Shown: positions 1-7,438 of the stretch, in pieces
Layout of the letters: every line of letters begins with the position of its first letter
Position numbering within the stretch: the stretch's first letter is position 1
DNA from: Spirochaetaceae bacterium
GTDB lineage: Bacteria; Spirochaetota; Spirochaetia; Treponematales; Breznakiellaceae
Direction of reading: 5' to 3'
NCBI GenBank assembly: GCA_031257255.1
Contig: JAIROZ010000151.1
Location: 1 to 34,821, forward strand
Length of the DNA: 34,821 bases
Program-made: the position numbers and the translations under genes
The notes under the pieces: model-generated
Database searches by the model: none
What the model was told of the DNA's origin: nothing
What the model saw: only the letters and a program-made list of their open reading frames with translations

Positions 1-232
1 CGCCGATGAGCCGTTTATCACAGCCGGAAGCGGACCCGTCCCCGGCAGGCTCATCATCCAAACCGGAGACGGCAAAGAACACCAAATTACCCTTGCCGCC
101 GAAAAGGTAAACGAAAAACGCCCTGCCGCCGTTTCATCGCCCGCAGGCGCAGGCGCGTATGTCTACGCGCTGTCGGACTGGCTTGTAAATCAGTTATTCA
201 AGGATTGGAAACAGATGGAGAGCGCTCAGTAG
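1..232 (+). CDS. C-terminal end of a protein, possibly DUF4340 family (partial)
   Basis: An open frame enters from the left edge (codons start at base 2) and ends at the TAG at 230-232, giving about 76 residues. The tail contains VYALSDWLVNQLFKDW, which resembles the C-terminal repeat end of DUF4340 proteins. Those proteins are usually encoded after GldA/GldG-type ABC transporter genes. The family call rests on recollection of that tail pattern only, since the start and most of the protein lie outside the window. The reading frame itself is convincing: it is free of stops, has normal codon use, and is followed at once by a strong hairpin. Confidence 0.5.
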   Translation, partial: ADEPFITAGSGPVPGRLIIQTGDGKEHQITLAAEKVNEKRPAAVSSPAGAGAYVYALSDWLVNQLFKDWKQMESAQ

Positions 233-243
233 GGCGCTGCCGG

Positions 244-287
244 TAACAGATAAGATTCAGAACCGAAACACTGAATCTTATTTGTTA
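244..287. terminator. Long hairpin between convergent genes, probable bidirectional terminator
   Basis: Arms 244-260 and 271-287 pair over 17 bp with a single G-T pair and leave a 10-base loop. The hairpin sits between the stop of the left-edge gene (+) and the stop codon of the Wza-like gene (-). The TTA at 278-280, which is the minus-strand stop, lies inside the right arm. The short T-rich flank on the + side supports termination of the left gene. Confidence 0.65.
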
Positions 288-1723
288 AGATAAGTCTGAA
301 TTGACAAAAATGCCGTAATAACGGAAAGCACCGCCGTTATAGGCGGGGCATACTGGTTAAAGTAGTATAGGAAGTTGTTGGTATTTGCCGTAATAACTGT
401 TTCCGGGCGTATTACCGATTTTTTGGTAAGGCGTTTGCCGTCAAGGTCGGTTATCGTTACGCTGCTAAATGAATTTTCAGTCTTAATAAAACCGCCGGCA
501 AGTCCTATATAGTACTCCCAGTTGCGGTCGGCGGCGTGAGGGTAGCGCCCCGGCATTCGCACCGAACCGGACACGGTAACATAGTTGGTAATAAGCGGAT
601 TTTCGGTTATAGCGACATACATATTGGTTGTAGGACGGATGGTAACATTATCGTAGTCCAACAGTTCAAAGGTATCATCAAAATCCTTCTCTGTTAATTT
701 TATTATCGTATTATCCGGCGTATAGCGAAGAATTTCGCTGTTTGCTTTGTCGGCAAAACGGGTTAGACCGCCGCCGTACTTTACTATCAGTTCATTCAGA
801 TTTTCGCCTTCCAGCAATTGGTAAGTGCCGGGGCGTTCCACAGCGCCGCCTATGGTTACCCGCCGCTGAACACGCCCCACAGTGATAATGTCCCCCGGTC
901 TAAGGTACGGATTTTGGGAGAGGTCGCCATCGCGAGTCGCCTTAAAAAGGTCGTAGGTACGCTTTGTGCCGTTTGACGAAAGAATTGTTATATCGCGTGT
1001 AGAGGCAAAATCCGTAAGTATGCTGGAGGTTTGAAAATTCTGCTGGGACATACCTGTTAGTATCATGCCTTCGGTTAGTATTCCGCCGCCGCCGCCTATG
1101 CTTGATGTAGCAACGGTACGGGTAAGCGCGTCCGAAAGCCGTGTTAGCGCCCATGCTTCCATACTTTGCGCCGTCCGCACCTCGCCCTTTACATACACTA
1201 CAAAACTGGCGGGGCGTATCATCGTAAATTCCACAGGGCTTAAAGGATAATTTTCCAGTACTATCGCTTCTACCTGACGCTTTAGTTGCTGGTAGGTCTT
1301 CCCGTCCGAATTGGCTATGCCCATATTGGATACGCGCACACGGTAACTTGTGTCTATCGTTATAGGAATTTGAACTGTGGTAACGGTACCGCTTGACGAA
1401 ACGCCGGGGGAGTAAGCGAGCGTGTATACATCGCCTGCCGTAACGCGGTAGTCCGGCGCGGACAGCGCAAGTTGGAGCCTTAGCACCGCATCGGTTAAGT
1501 TTTGCGACTGGGCGCTCTGTAAAAGGGCTTGCGCCGCGCTCGTTTGTGTTGCGGGATTTTGCGCCGCGGTAGAGCCGCTTGTTTGCGCCATCATGCTTTG
1601 CGGCAAAGCGCAAAACATCAAAAAAATTACAGTTAAAAATTTAGCGGAAGTAAAAAGAATACCGCGCCGGAAATACGGCTGCCCGCCATTAAATTCCGCG
1701 TTCCTAATAAACATAGTCTTCAT
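278..1723 (-). CDS. Wza-like polysaccharide export protein with SLBB domains
   Basis: This 481-residue protein would form or belong to the outer-membrane/periplasmic channel that exports surface polysaccharide. It begins with a basic segment and a hydrophobic stretch at about residues 28-45 ending near AQ, consistent with a signal peptide. Next comes a Poly_export-type region (about 90-180: YRVTAGDVYTLAYSPG, then PLSPVEFTMIRP). Two SLBB-like blocks follow, including RRVTIGGAVERPGTYQLLEG and NYVTVSGSVRMPGRYP. The last about 20 residues are hydrophobic, as in Wza-type proteins with a C-terminal helix. GGAAGGA, 6 nt before the ATG, supports this start. The start overlaps the end of the upstream Wzz-like gene by 20 nt, so the two are co-transcribed. 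Family assignment is firm; the polysaccharide is unknown. Confidence 0.85.
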   Translation of the reverse strand: MKTMFIRNAEFNGGQPYFRRGILFTSAKFLTVIFLMFCALPQSMMAQTSGSTAAQNPATQTSAAQALLQSAQSQNLTDAVLRLQLALSAPDYRVTAGDVYTLAYSPGVSSSGTVTTVQIPITIDTSYRVRVSNMGIANSDGKTYQQLKRQVEAIVLENYPLSPVEFTMIRPASFVVYVKGEVRTAQSMEAWALTRLSDALTRTVATSSIGGGGGILTEGMILTGMSQQNFQTSSILTDFASTRDITILSSNGTKRTYDLFKATRDGDLSQNPYLRPGDIITVGRVQRRVTIGGAVERPGTYQLLEGENLNELIVKYGGGLTRFADKANSEILRYTPDNTIIKLTEKDFDDTFELLDYDNVTIRPTTNMYVAITENPLITNYVTVSGSVRMPGRYPHAADRNWEYYIGLAGGFIKTENSFSSVTITDLDGKRLTKKSVIRPETVITANTNNFLYYFNQYAPPITAVLSVITAFLSIQTYLNK

Positions 1724-2771
1724 TTTTATCCTTCCTATAATTTACCTCTCCACGCATTTTAGCCATAGCCTCCGGGTCGCGCTTAATGTTGTCTATTGCG
1801 TTTCCGGCAAATGCCAAAAAAACGGAAAAGAAGCCTGCGGCAAATGTTATGATAATGCAGAGCATTCCCCGCGCAGGCTTGGATTTTTGGTCGGGAACCT
1901 GCGCATATTCCAATACCTGAAACACCGGCTTTTCGCTTGCCATTGTTACCTTTAACAATTCGTACTGAACCTTTAGTTGGCTGTACACCTGTTCCTGCGC
2001 CTTTAGTTCAATCTGAAGCCGCGCCGCTTCGATAGCCGTGGCTGTGGCTGCGCCGGGCGCGGAGAAAGAGCGGTTAAAACCTTGAGCCTGAATTTGCAGG
2101 TTTTTTATCTCTTCCAGTGAATTTGTCATATTGTTTTCTAAATTTTCCTTTTCCAGTTTATTTTTATCCAGTCCCATTTCGTCAAAACGGCGTTCCAACA
2201 TTCTGACCATGTAGTTTACCACATGGGTAGCAAAGTCCGGGTCTTTGTCGGTAAACGATATGGTAATGACTCCGGCATCTTTGTCCTTTTCTGCCGTAAT
2301 GAGTTTTTTAAGCATTTTTCGGCTGGATGAGCGTACATACTTTTTAATTTTGTAGCGTTTTATCAATCCGAATTCGTCCACTACCGAATCGAGGAACATA
2401 TCGGACTTGACAACAAAGAGCGCCAGGTTAGCGTTTGTTCCGCCGGCAGACGGCAGGCTTACTCCCGCGAGAGATGCCAGCCCGCCTAAACTGCCGCTGC
2501 CCGCTAAAAGCGAGGAGAGCCCCCCGCCGCTGCTGCTGTCGTTTATGAGCAGCAGCGCCTTGGGCTTATACAGATTTGGTAGCGGCGATGTTTCCGGCGG
2601 CATTGATTTGGAAACCAGCGCCAGCACAATCGAAAAGACGGCGCCAAGCGCCGTAAGGACGATTATCATCACGCGCCTGCGCCATAAAACGGAAAAAAGG
2701 TCTATAAGGCTTATTTCATCATTATCTTCAACGTTGCTAAGTTTGTCATTTGCCATATTCTTACGATACAT
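1704..2771 (-). CDS. Wzz-type chain-length determinant / polysaccharide co-polymerase
   Basis: This 355-residue inner-membrane protein should set polymer length together with the Wzy polymerase and the Wza channel. The N-terminus reads EISLIDLFSVLWRRR followed by a membrane segment (about residues 34-54), the classic Wzz start. A large periplasmic section with coiled-coil character spans about 195-285. A second membrane segment near 305-328 is preceded by a proline-containing motif (AQVPDQKSKPARG), as in Wzz proteins. There is no C-terminal tyrosine-kinase domain, so it is not a BY-kinase fusion. A glycine/serine-rich loop (about residues 83-108) is unusual. The start is uncertain: neither the first ATG nor the in-frame ATG at 2756 has a clear Shine-Dalgarno sequence. 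It is the first gene of a two-gene unit with the Wza-like gene. Confidence 0.85.
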   Translation of the reverse strand: MYRKNMANDKLSNVEDNDEISLIDLFSVLWRRRVMIIVLTALGAVFSIVLALVSKSMPPETSPLPNLYKPKALLLINDSSSGGGLSSLLAGSGSLGGLASLAGVSLPSAGGTNANLALFVVKSDMFLDSVVDEFGLIKRYKIKKYVRSSSRKMLKKLITAEKDKDAGVITISFTDKDPDFATHVVNYMVRMLERRFDEMGLDKNKLEKENLENNMTNSLEEIKNLQIQAQGFNRSFSAPGAATATAIEAARLQIELKAQEQVYSQLKVQYELLKVTMASEKPVFQVLEYAQVPDQKSKPARGMLCIIITFAAGFFSVFLAFAGNAIDNIKRDPEAMAKMRGEVNYRKDKNEDYVY

Positions 2772-2853
2772 AGCACGGCGGGTTTTGTCTAGACTATTGC
2801 CAATAATGCAATGAACTGTAATAGTAAAAAAGTAAAAATCTATAGGAGGATTT

Positions 2854-4350
2854 ATGGATTATAGTCATTCTATCATGTTTGTGGTCGGATTCATTGTCTA
2901 CATAGGGATAATGATACTCATCGGAACGCTCGCTTCGCGTGGAAAAAGCGATGGCAAAGATTATCTTACAGGCGGCGCTAAATTGCCGCTGTTTTTAATT
3001 TTTGCGACAATGGGCGCAACCTTCATTGGAACAGGCAGCGCTCTGGGCGCTACTGCCAACGGTTTCCGGCAAGGCTGGTACGGTTCGGGTTACGGACTGG
3101 GCGCGGCTCTGGGGCTTTTTTGGCTTGTCTGGATGATACACAAGACAAAGCCGCGTTCAAAAGGCTTTATCACTCTGGCGGAAGAGGCGCAGTACCTCTT
3201 TAACGGCAGCCGTCAGATGAAGGTCATCATGTCTTTTATGATGTTTTTTGTGGAAATAGCCTGGCTCGGCAACCACATAAACGGCGGCGGCACTTACCTC
3301 TCCTACATAACCGGAGTAAACCCCGTGCTGGCGCGGCTCATCTGTGTGGCGGGCTTTGGTATCTATGTTATCATAGGCGGCTATCTCGCGGTTGTATGGA
3401 CAGACTTAATTCAACTTGCCATCATCGTTGTAGGCTTTATAGGCATAGCGCTTATTGCCGTTCCCACAGCGGGCGGCTGGGCAGAAATTACCAATACGCT
3501 TACGGCAGCCGGAAAAGCGGGCAACCTCACCTTCTACGGCATAGGTTCTACCACAACAATGGGAATTATTGCGCTCATCTGGGGTATAGTCATCCCCGGA
3601 CTCGGTACGCCTACCTACAGAATGAGGATTTACACCGCGAAGGATGACAAGACGGCAAGCCGCGCTTTTATTACAACTGCGGTGCTGCTTCTGGCGTTCA
3701 GTCTTATACCGGCGCTTATCGGCATGTCGGCTTTTGCCATTGCTACAAAGAACGGCGCGGAATCCGTGCTCGGCAACCCGAATTTTGCTTTCGCCTATGT
3801 GGCGACTATCGTTTTAGGTCCGGTTTTGGGGCTTTTATTTATGATAGCGGGGCTTTCGGCAACTCTCTCATCGGGCGATTCGGATGCCATAGCCGGCGTA
3901 ACGATTCTTATTCAGGACATTTATCCGGTTTTTGCTAAAAAACCGCTTGCCCCGGATAAAATTAAGAGTTGGTCGCGTTTGGGGCTTCTGGTAACTTTTG
4001 CGCTCGCATTTTTTGCCACGCTATTTGCCACAGATGTTATGAACTACATACTGAATGTTATAGGCTCGGTTATTCCGGGTGTATCTGTGGCGATGTTCCT
4101 TGGGGCGGTCTGGAAACGGGCAACCTGGCAGGGCGGCGTTGCCTCGCTTATAACAGGCGCGGTTTTCGGCATTCTCTATTTGGGCGTAGCGCCTTTCCAG
4201 AGTTACATAAAAGGCATATTTACAGCGCCGGCGATACCTTCGACCATCATTACGCTTGTGGTTTGCGTGATAGTATCGCTTTTAACGCCTCCGGGCACAC
4301 TCACCGAAGATGAAAGGCTTGCGGCTGTGGAAAAATCCAGAATGGCGTAA
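2854..4350 (+). CDS. Sodium:solute symporter (SSS family)
   Basis: This 498-residue integral membrane protein has about 13 hydrophobic segments, typical of the SSSF/LeuT-fold Na+ symporters. Family hallmarks are the early DYLTGGAKLPLFLIFATMGATFIGTGSALG region (read as two pieces, about residues 36-65), the GGYLAVVWTDLIQ segment (about 176-188), and AGLSATLSSGDSDAIAG (about 332-348), the Na+-site helix with its serines. TAGGAGG lies 5 nt before the ATG. It is transcribed divergently from the wzz-like gene and ends in its own terminator, so it is monocistronic. The substrate cannot be read from the sequence. The nearby LarA-like gene might hint at a hydroxy or organic acid, but that is only proximity. 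Confidence 0.88.
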   Translation: MDYSHSIMFVVGFIVYIGIMILIGTLASRGKSDGKDYLTGGAKLPLFLIFATMGATFIGTGSALGATANGFRQGWYGSGYGLGAALGLFWLVWMIHKTKPRSKGFITLAEEAQYLFNGSRQMKVIMSFMMFFVEIAWLGNHINGGGTYLSYITGVNPVLARLICVAGFGIYVIIGGYLAVVWTDLIQLAIIVVGFIGIALIAVPTAGGWAEITNTLTAAGKAGNLTFYGIGSTTTMGIIALIWGIVIPGLGTPTYRMRIYTAKDDKTASRAFITTAVLLLAFSLIPALIGMSAFAIATKNGAESVLGNPNFAFAYVATIVLGPVLGLLFMIAGLSATLSSGDSDAIAGVTILIQDIYPVFAKKPLAPDKIKSWSRLGLLVTFALAFFATLFATDVMNYILNVIGSVIPGVSVAMFLGAVWKRATWQGGVASLITGAVFGILYLGVAPFQSYIKGIFTAPAIPSTIITLVVCVIVSLLTPPGTLTEDERLAAVEKSRMA

Positions 4351-4370
4351 GTGTTTGTAAAAAACCCACT

Positions 4371-4409
4371 AAAAAAGGCGCATGGTATATAACCGTGCGT
4401 CTTTTTTTT
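4371..4409 (+). terminator. Rho-independent terminator after the symporter gene
   Basis: An A-run precedes a 9-bp stem (GCGCATGGT with ACCGTGCGT, two G-T pairs) with a 5-base loop, followed by C and eight T residues. It lies 20 nt after the symporter stop. Because the hairpin is flanked by A-run and T-run, it could also end the minus-strand LarA-like transcript. Confidence 0.85.
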
Positions 4410-4460
4410 GGGCTAATGGAATGATTAGGGCTATACTGATTAACTCGATGTTCCGGTTAC

Positions 4461-5777
4461 TTATCTGAATGAATCCCGCAAAGCCCACAGCCCGATTGCC
4501 GGGTTCGGCACAAAAAAGATGCGCTCGCCATGGACGGTATTCCAGCCGGTGTGAAGTTTGCGGACATCGTACTCTGCCATGGCTTTGTTGATGTCGCCCC
4601 ATTCGTAACCTGCGGATTCGATTTCTTTCCGGCTAACGGCGGAACCGGGGCAATAACGGACGGTAAAGCGTCCTTCGCTGGAACCATGTATCAGATGAGC
4701 CGCCGCGCTTAGGCTTTCGGCTAAGTCGGCATTGGCGGCGGCTTGCTCCCGAATCGTTTTTGCCGGGCGGTAACCGTATTTACGGATGAGGGCGTCAATC
4801 AGTTTGTCCTCGCCAAAGCGCTCCAGCCCCGGCGCGATGATAAGCAATTCGCCGTTGTCCGCCATTGCCATACGGGTACGGTAGATAGCCTTGTTGCCCA
4901 GCCAAGTAGTGCGAAATTCTTCCGGCTCCAGATAGACAACCGCCTTTTGCGCCGGTTCATCAAGGAGTTCAACATTCACTTGCCGGGCAAGTTCCGAAGC
5001 GCGGGTAAAACATTCCCGTCCAAAGCCCATATACAAGCCGCGCAAAGCCAGAGACCCGGCGGCATCTGTTTCGGCGCGGGCGCTCAGCACGGTAAGGGCG
5101 TATAGGATGGGCGGCAGCCTGCCGCCGAAGCGCCGCATACCCTCATCGAAAATTGCCCTCACCGGCGTGTCCGTCCGTCCCATCATTTTTTCCATACCGA
5201 AGCAAGCCCCGGCAAAATGGCTCTTGTCGATGGCTTCTTTGCCGCCTGTGCCCACAAAAATGTTCTTGGCGTGGTTTGCCATACCCACAACCTCGTGAGG
5301 CACTACCTGCCCCAGAGAGATGATAAGGTCAAAGCCGCCGTCCCGGAGCAATTTGTTTACCTGCGCCGGCAAATCGTAAGCGACAGCGCCGCCTGTAGCG
5401 GTTTCTATCCATTCCTTTTCGATGCGCCCCAGTTCAACTACATCGTTCCGCCAGTCATGCGTCCTGAATAGGGATGCCGGAGTGCCGGGAAACATACGCG
5501 CAAGTTCGGCGGCGGTAAGGGCAATATGAGTGCCCAGCGCCGGCAGCACCGTAACGGCAATCCCCCGTTTGGAGAGTTCCCTGTACGCAAGTCCGGTAAA
5601 AAAGCCTGCCCGCGAATGAAAACGGGTAATATCCGGCGGCAAGAGCAGCGCCGAGTCAACTTTGCCTGTATCGGCAAGGGCATTTTCCAAAGCCTCGCAA
5701 AATAGTTCATCCGCATAATCATCGGAAATATCGAGCGCCGCGCCGCCTGTGTTCAAATAAGTTTTATCAGTTGTCAT
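4461..5777 (-). CDS. LarA-family nickel-pincer racemase/epimerase (DUF2088)
   Basis: This 438-residue protein belongs to the lactate racemase LarA superfamily, which racemises or epimerises 2-hydroxy acids using a lysine-linked nickel-pincer nucleotide. The characterised catalytic set can be matched by spacing: D49/R52 in PPDITR, H84 in GTH, H161 in PH, K171 ten residues later (the cofactor lysine), and H187 sixteen residues after that (nickel ligand). These gaps equal those of L. plantarum D72/R75/H108/H174/K184/H200 to within one residue. The substrate is not predictable, because LarA homologues act on many 2-hydroxy acids. I chose the ATG at 5775-5777 because AGAGGG precedes it, although the spacing is short; an upstream ATG would add 8 residues. 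The cofactor genes larB/C/E are not in this window. It is divergent from the RidA operon. Confidence 0.85.
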   Translation of the reverse strand: MTTDKTYLNTGGAALDISDDYADELFCEALENALADTGKVDSALLLPPDITRFHSRAGFFTGLAYRELSKRGIAVTVLPALGTHIALTAAELARMFPGTPASLFRTHDWRNDVVELGRIEKEWIETATGGAVAYDLPAQVNKLLRDGGFDLIISLGQVVPHEVVGMANHAKNIFVGTGGKEAIDKSHFAGACFGMEKMMGRTDTPVRAIFDEGMRRFGGRLPPILYALTVLSARAETDAAGSLALRGLYMGFGRECFTRASELARQVNVELLDEPAQKAVVYLEPEEFRTTWLGNKAIYRTRMAMADNGELLIIAPGLERFGEDKLIDALIRKYGYRPAKTIREQAAANADLAESLSAAAHLIHGSSEGRFTVRYCPGSAVSRKEIESAGYEWGDINKAMAEYDVRKLHTGWNTVHGERIFFVPNPAIGLWALRDSFR

Positions 5778-5848
5778 AATCCCTCTTTGGAGTGATGGCA
5801 TAAGCCGTCATTTTACAGTATAGTATCATATTCAAGGAGATTATTGTT

Positions 5849-6319
5849 ATGGTAAAACTAGAAGAAGCGCTAAAGAAACATCAACTTTCTATGCCAAATC
5901 CGCCGGCAAAGGGCGGAATCTACGAGCCTGTAAAGGAATTCGGCGGAAATTTTTGCTACCTTTCCGGCTGCACTCCCTCTTTTAACGGAGAGGTCAAACT
6001 GACGGGGAAACTCGGCAAGGAAGTAACAATAGAACAGGGACAGGAAGCGGCGCGGGTCTGCGTCCTCAACCTGATGGCAAACTTGCAAGCGTTCTGCGGC
6101 AGTCTGGACAAGGTTAAGCGCATCGTTAAGATGATAGCCTTTGTCGCCGGCACCGATACTTTTTACGACCACCCCAAAGTTGCCAACGGCGGCAGCGAAC
6201 TTCTCGTGGACATATTCGGCGAAGAAGCGGGGCGCTGCGCCCGTTCCGCTATCGGAGTAAACGCCTTACCCGGAAATGTACCTGTAGAGGTAGAACTGCT
6301 AGTCGAACTTAAACCTTGA
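5849..6319 (+). CDS. RidA/YjgF-family enamine/imine deaminase
   Basis: This 156-residue protein belongs to the RidA (YjgF/YER057c/UK114) family. These proteins form trimers whose interfaces hydrolyse reactive enamines and imines such as 2-aminoacrylate released by PLP enzymes. The diagnostic C-terminal block ARSAIGVNALPGNVPVEVE (about 131-149) carries the conserved arginine (R132) that binds the substrate carboxylate in RidA. It is longer than the usual 125-130 residues because of an N-terminal extension and an insertion, so it fits a non-archetypal Rid subfamily. AAGGAG lies 9 nt before the ATG. It is the first gene of a + unit with the PLP enzyme 17 nt downstream, which suggests that RidA detoxifies that enzyme's intermediate. 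Confidence 0.85.
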   Translation: MVKLEEALKKHQLSMPNPPAKGGIYEPVKEFGGNFCYLSGCTPSFNGEVKLTGKLGKEVTIEQGQEAARVCVLNLMANLQAFCGSLDKVKRIVKMIAFVAGTDTFYDHPKVANGGSELLVDIFGEEAGRCARSAIGVNALPGNVPVEVELLVELKP

Positions 6320-6336
6320 ACGGCAGACGGCGCTCT

Positions 6337-7425
6337 ATGAACTATCATTTTCGGGGCGAGGAAACTATCGAGTCCCCCGCGCTGGTGTACTATCGGGACA
6401 TCATCGAAGAAAATACCGCTAAGGCTATTGCTATGGCAGGCGGCGCCGAGCGTCTGTGGACGCATATAAAAACCCATAAGACTGCCGCCCTTGTGCGTAT
6501 GCAGATGAACCGGGGCATTACCCGTTTTAAGTGCGCTACTTTAATGGAGGCGGAAACCTGCGCCCGCGAGGAGGCTCCACATGTCCTACTTGCCTACCCG
6601 CTTATTGGTCCTGCCATCAACCGCTTTGTCCGTCTGCGGGAGCGGTACCGCAGCACCCTATTCTGGGCTATCGGAGATAATTTGGGGCAACTGGAATTGC
6701 TGGGAAAGGCATTAGCCAAAAGCCAAACGCCGGTAAACCTTCTGGCGGATATCAACGCGGGTATGGACAGGACAGGCGTTCCGCTGGAAAACCTAGAAGA
6801 CTTCTGCCTTGCCGCCGCGAAGATAACGGGGCTCATTTTTAAGGGCTTTCATTGTTATGACGGGCATTTGGGCATAAAAGACCTTGCGGAGCGGAAGGCG
6901 GCGGCGGGAAGCATCGCAAAGCGCCTATTTGCCGTCAAAGTATCCCTCGAAAAAAAAGGCATAGAGATACCCGTCATCGTGCTGGGGGGCAGCCCCACCT
7001 TCCCCTGCCACATTGATATGCCGGAAGTCTACCTATCTCCGGGAACGGTTTTTGTCTACGACAACGGGTACCAGACAAAATTCCCCGACTTAGACTTTGT
7101 TCCGGGCGCGGCGGTAATGAGCAGAGTGATAAGCCATCCGGCGGCGGGGCTTTTTACTTTGGATACCGGCTACAAAGCCATCGCCTCCGACCAGACAGAC
7201 AGGGGCATTATTCACGGATTGCCGCAGGCAAAACCGGTCGCGCAGAGCGAGGAACATTGGGTCTGGCGGATAGAGGACAGGGAACCGCCCCCTATCGGAG
7301 CGGTGCTATACATTATCCCTACCCACATCTGCCCCACTTCGGCGCTCTACCCCGGCATATATGTGGTTAGCGGTGGAGAACTGGTCAACTACTGGGAAGT
7401 AAGCGCCCGCAACCGGCTTCCGTGA
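6337..7425 (+). CDS. Fold-III PLP enzyme, D-serine dehydratase / D-threonine aldolase-like
   Basis: This 362-residue enzyme has an alanine-racemase-type TIM barrel followed by a D-serine-dehydratase-like C-terminal domain. HIKTHKT (about 43-49) is the PLP-lysine motif of D-threonine aldolases and eukaryotic-type D-serine dehydratases. H330-I-C332 near the end matches the His-x-Cys metal site of those families. LLADINAGMDRTGV (about 134-147) and GFHCYDGHLG (about 170-179) are typical barrel motifs. The enzyme should act on a D-hydroxy-amino acid, by dehydration through an enamine or by retro-aldol cleavage; sequence alone does not decide which. A TTG overlapping the RidA stop could extend it by 7 residues, but the ATG is preferred. 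The next gene follows after 13 nt. Confidence 0.82.
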   Translation: MNYHFRGEETIESPALVYYRDIIEENTAKAIAMAGGAERLWTHIKTHKTAALVRMQMNRGITRFKCATLMEAETCAREEAPHVLLAYPLIGPAINRFVRLRERYRSTLFWAIGDNLGQLELLGKALAKSQTPVNLLADINAGMDRTGVPLENLEDFCLAAAKITGLIFKGFHCYDGHLGIKDLAERKAAAGSIAKRLFAVKVSLEKKGIEIPVIVLGGSPTFPCHIDMPEVYLSPGTVFVYDNGYQTKFPDLDFVPGAAVMSRVISHPAAGLFTLDTGYKAIASDQTDRGIIHGLPQAKPVAQSEEHWVWRIEDREPPPIGAVLYIIPTHICPTSALYPGIYVVSGGELVNYWEVSARNRLP

Positions 7426-7438
7426 TTACCGGTATTTT

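Noticed and set aside
942-1613. 223-codon minus-strand frame
   Set aside because: It overlaps the Wza-like gene in another frame, is very Arg/Cys-rich, and has no start signal.
5778-5801. Longer N-terminus of the LarA-like protein
   Set aside because: The extra eight codons contain the only plausible ribosome site for the shorter form and add nothing to the family core.
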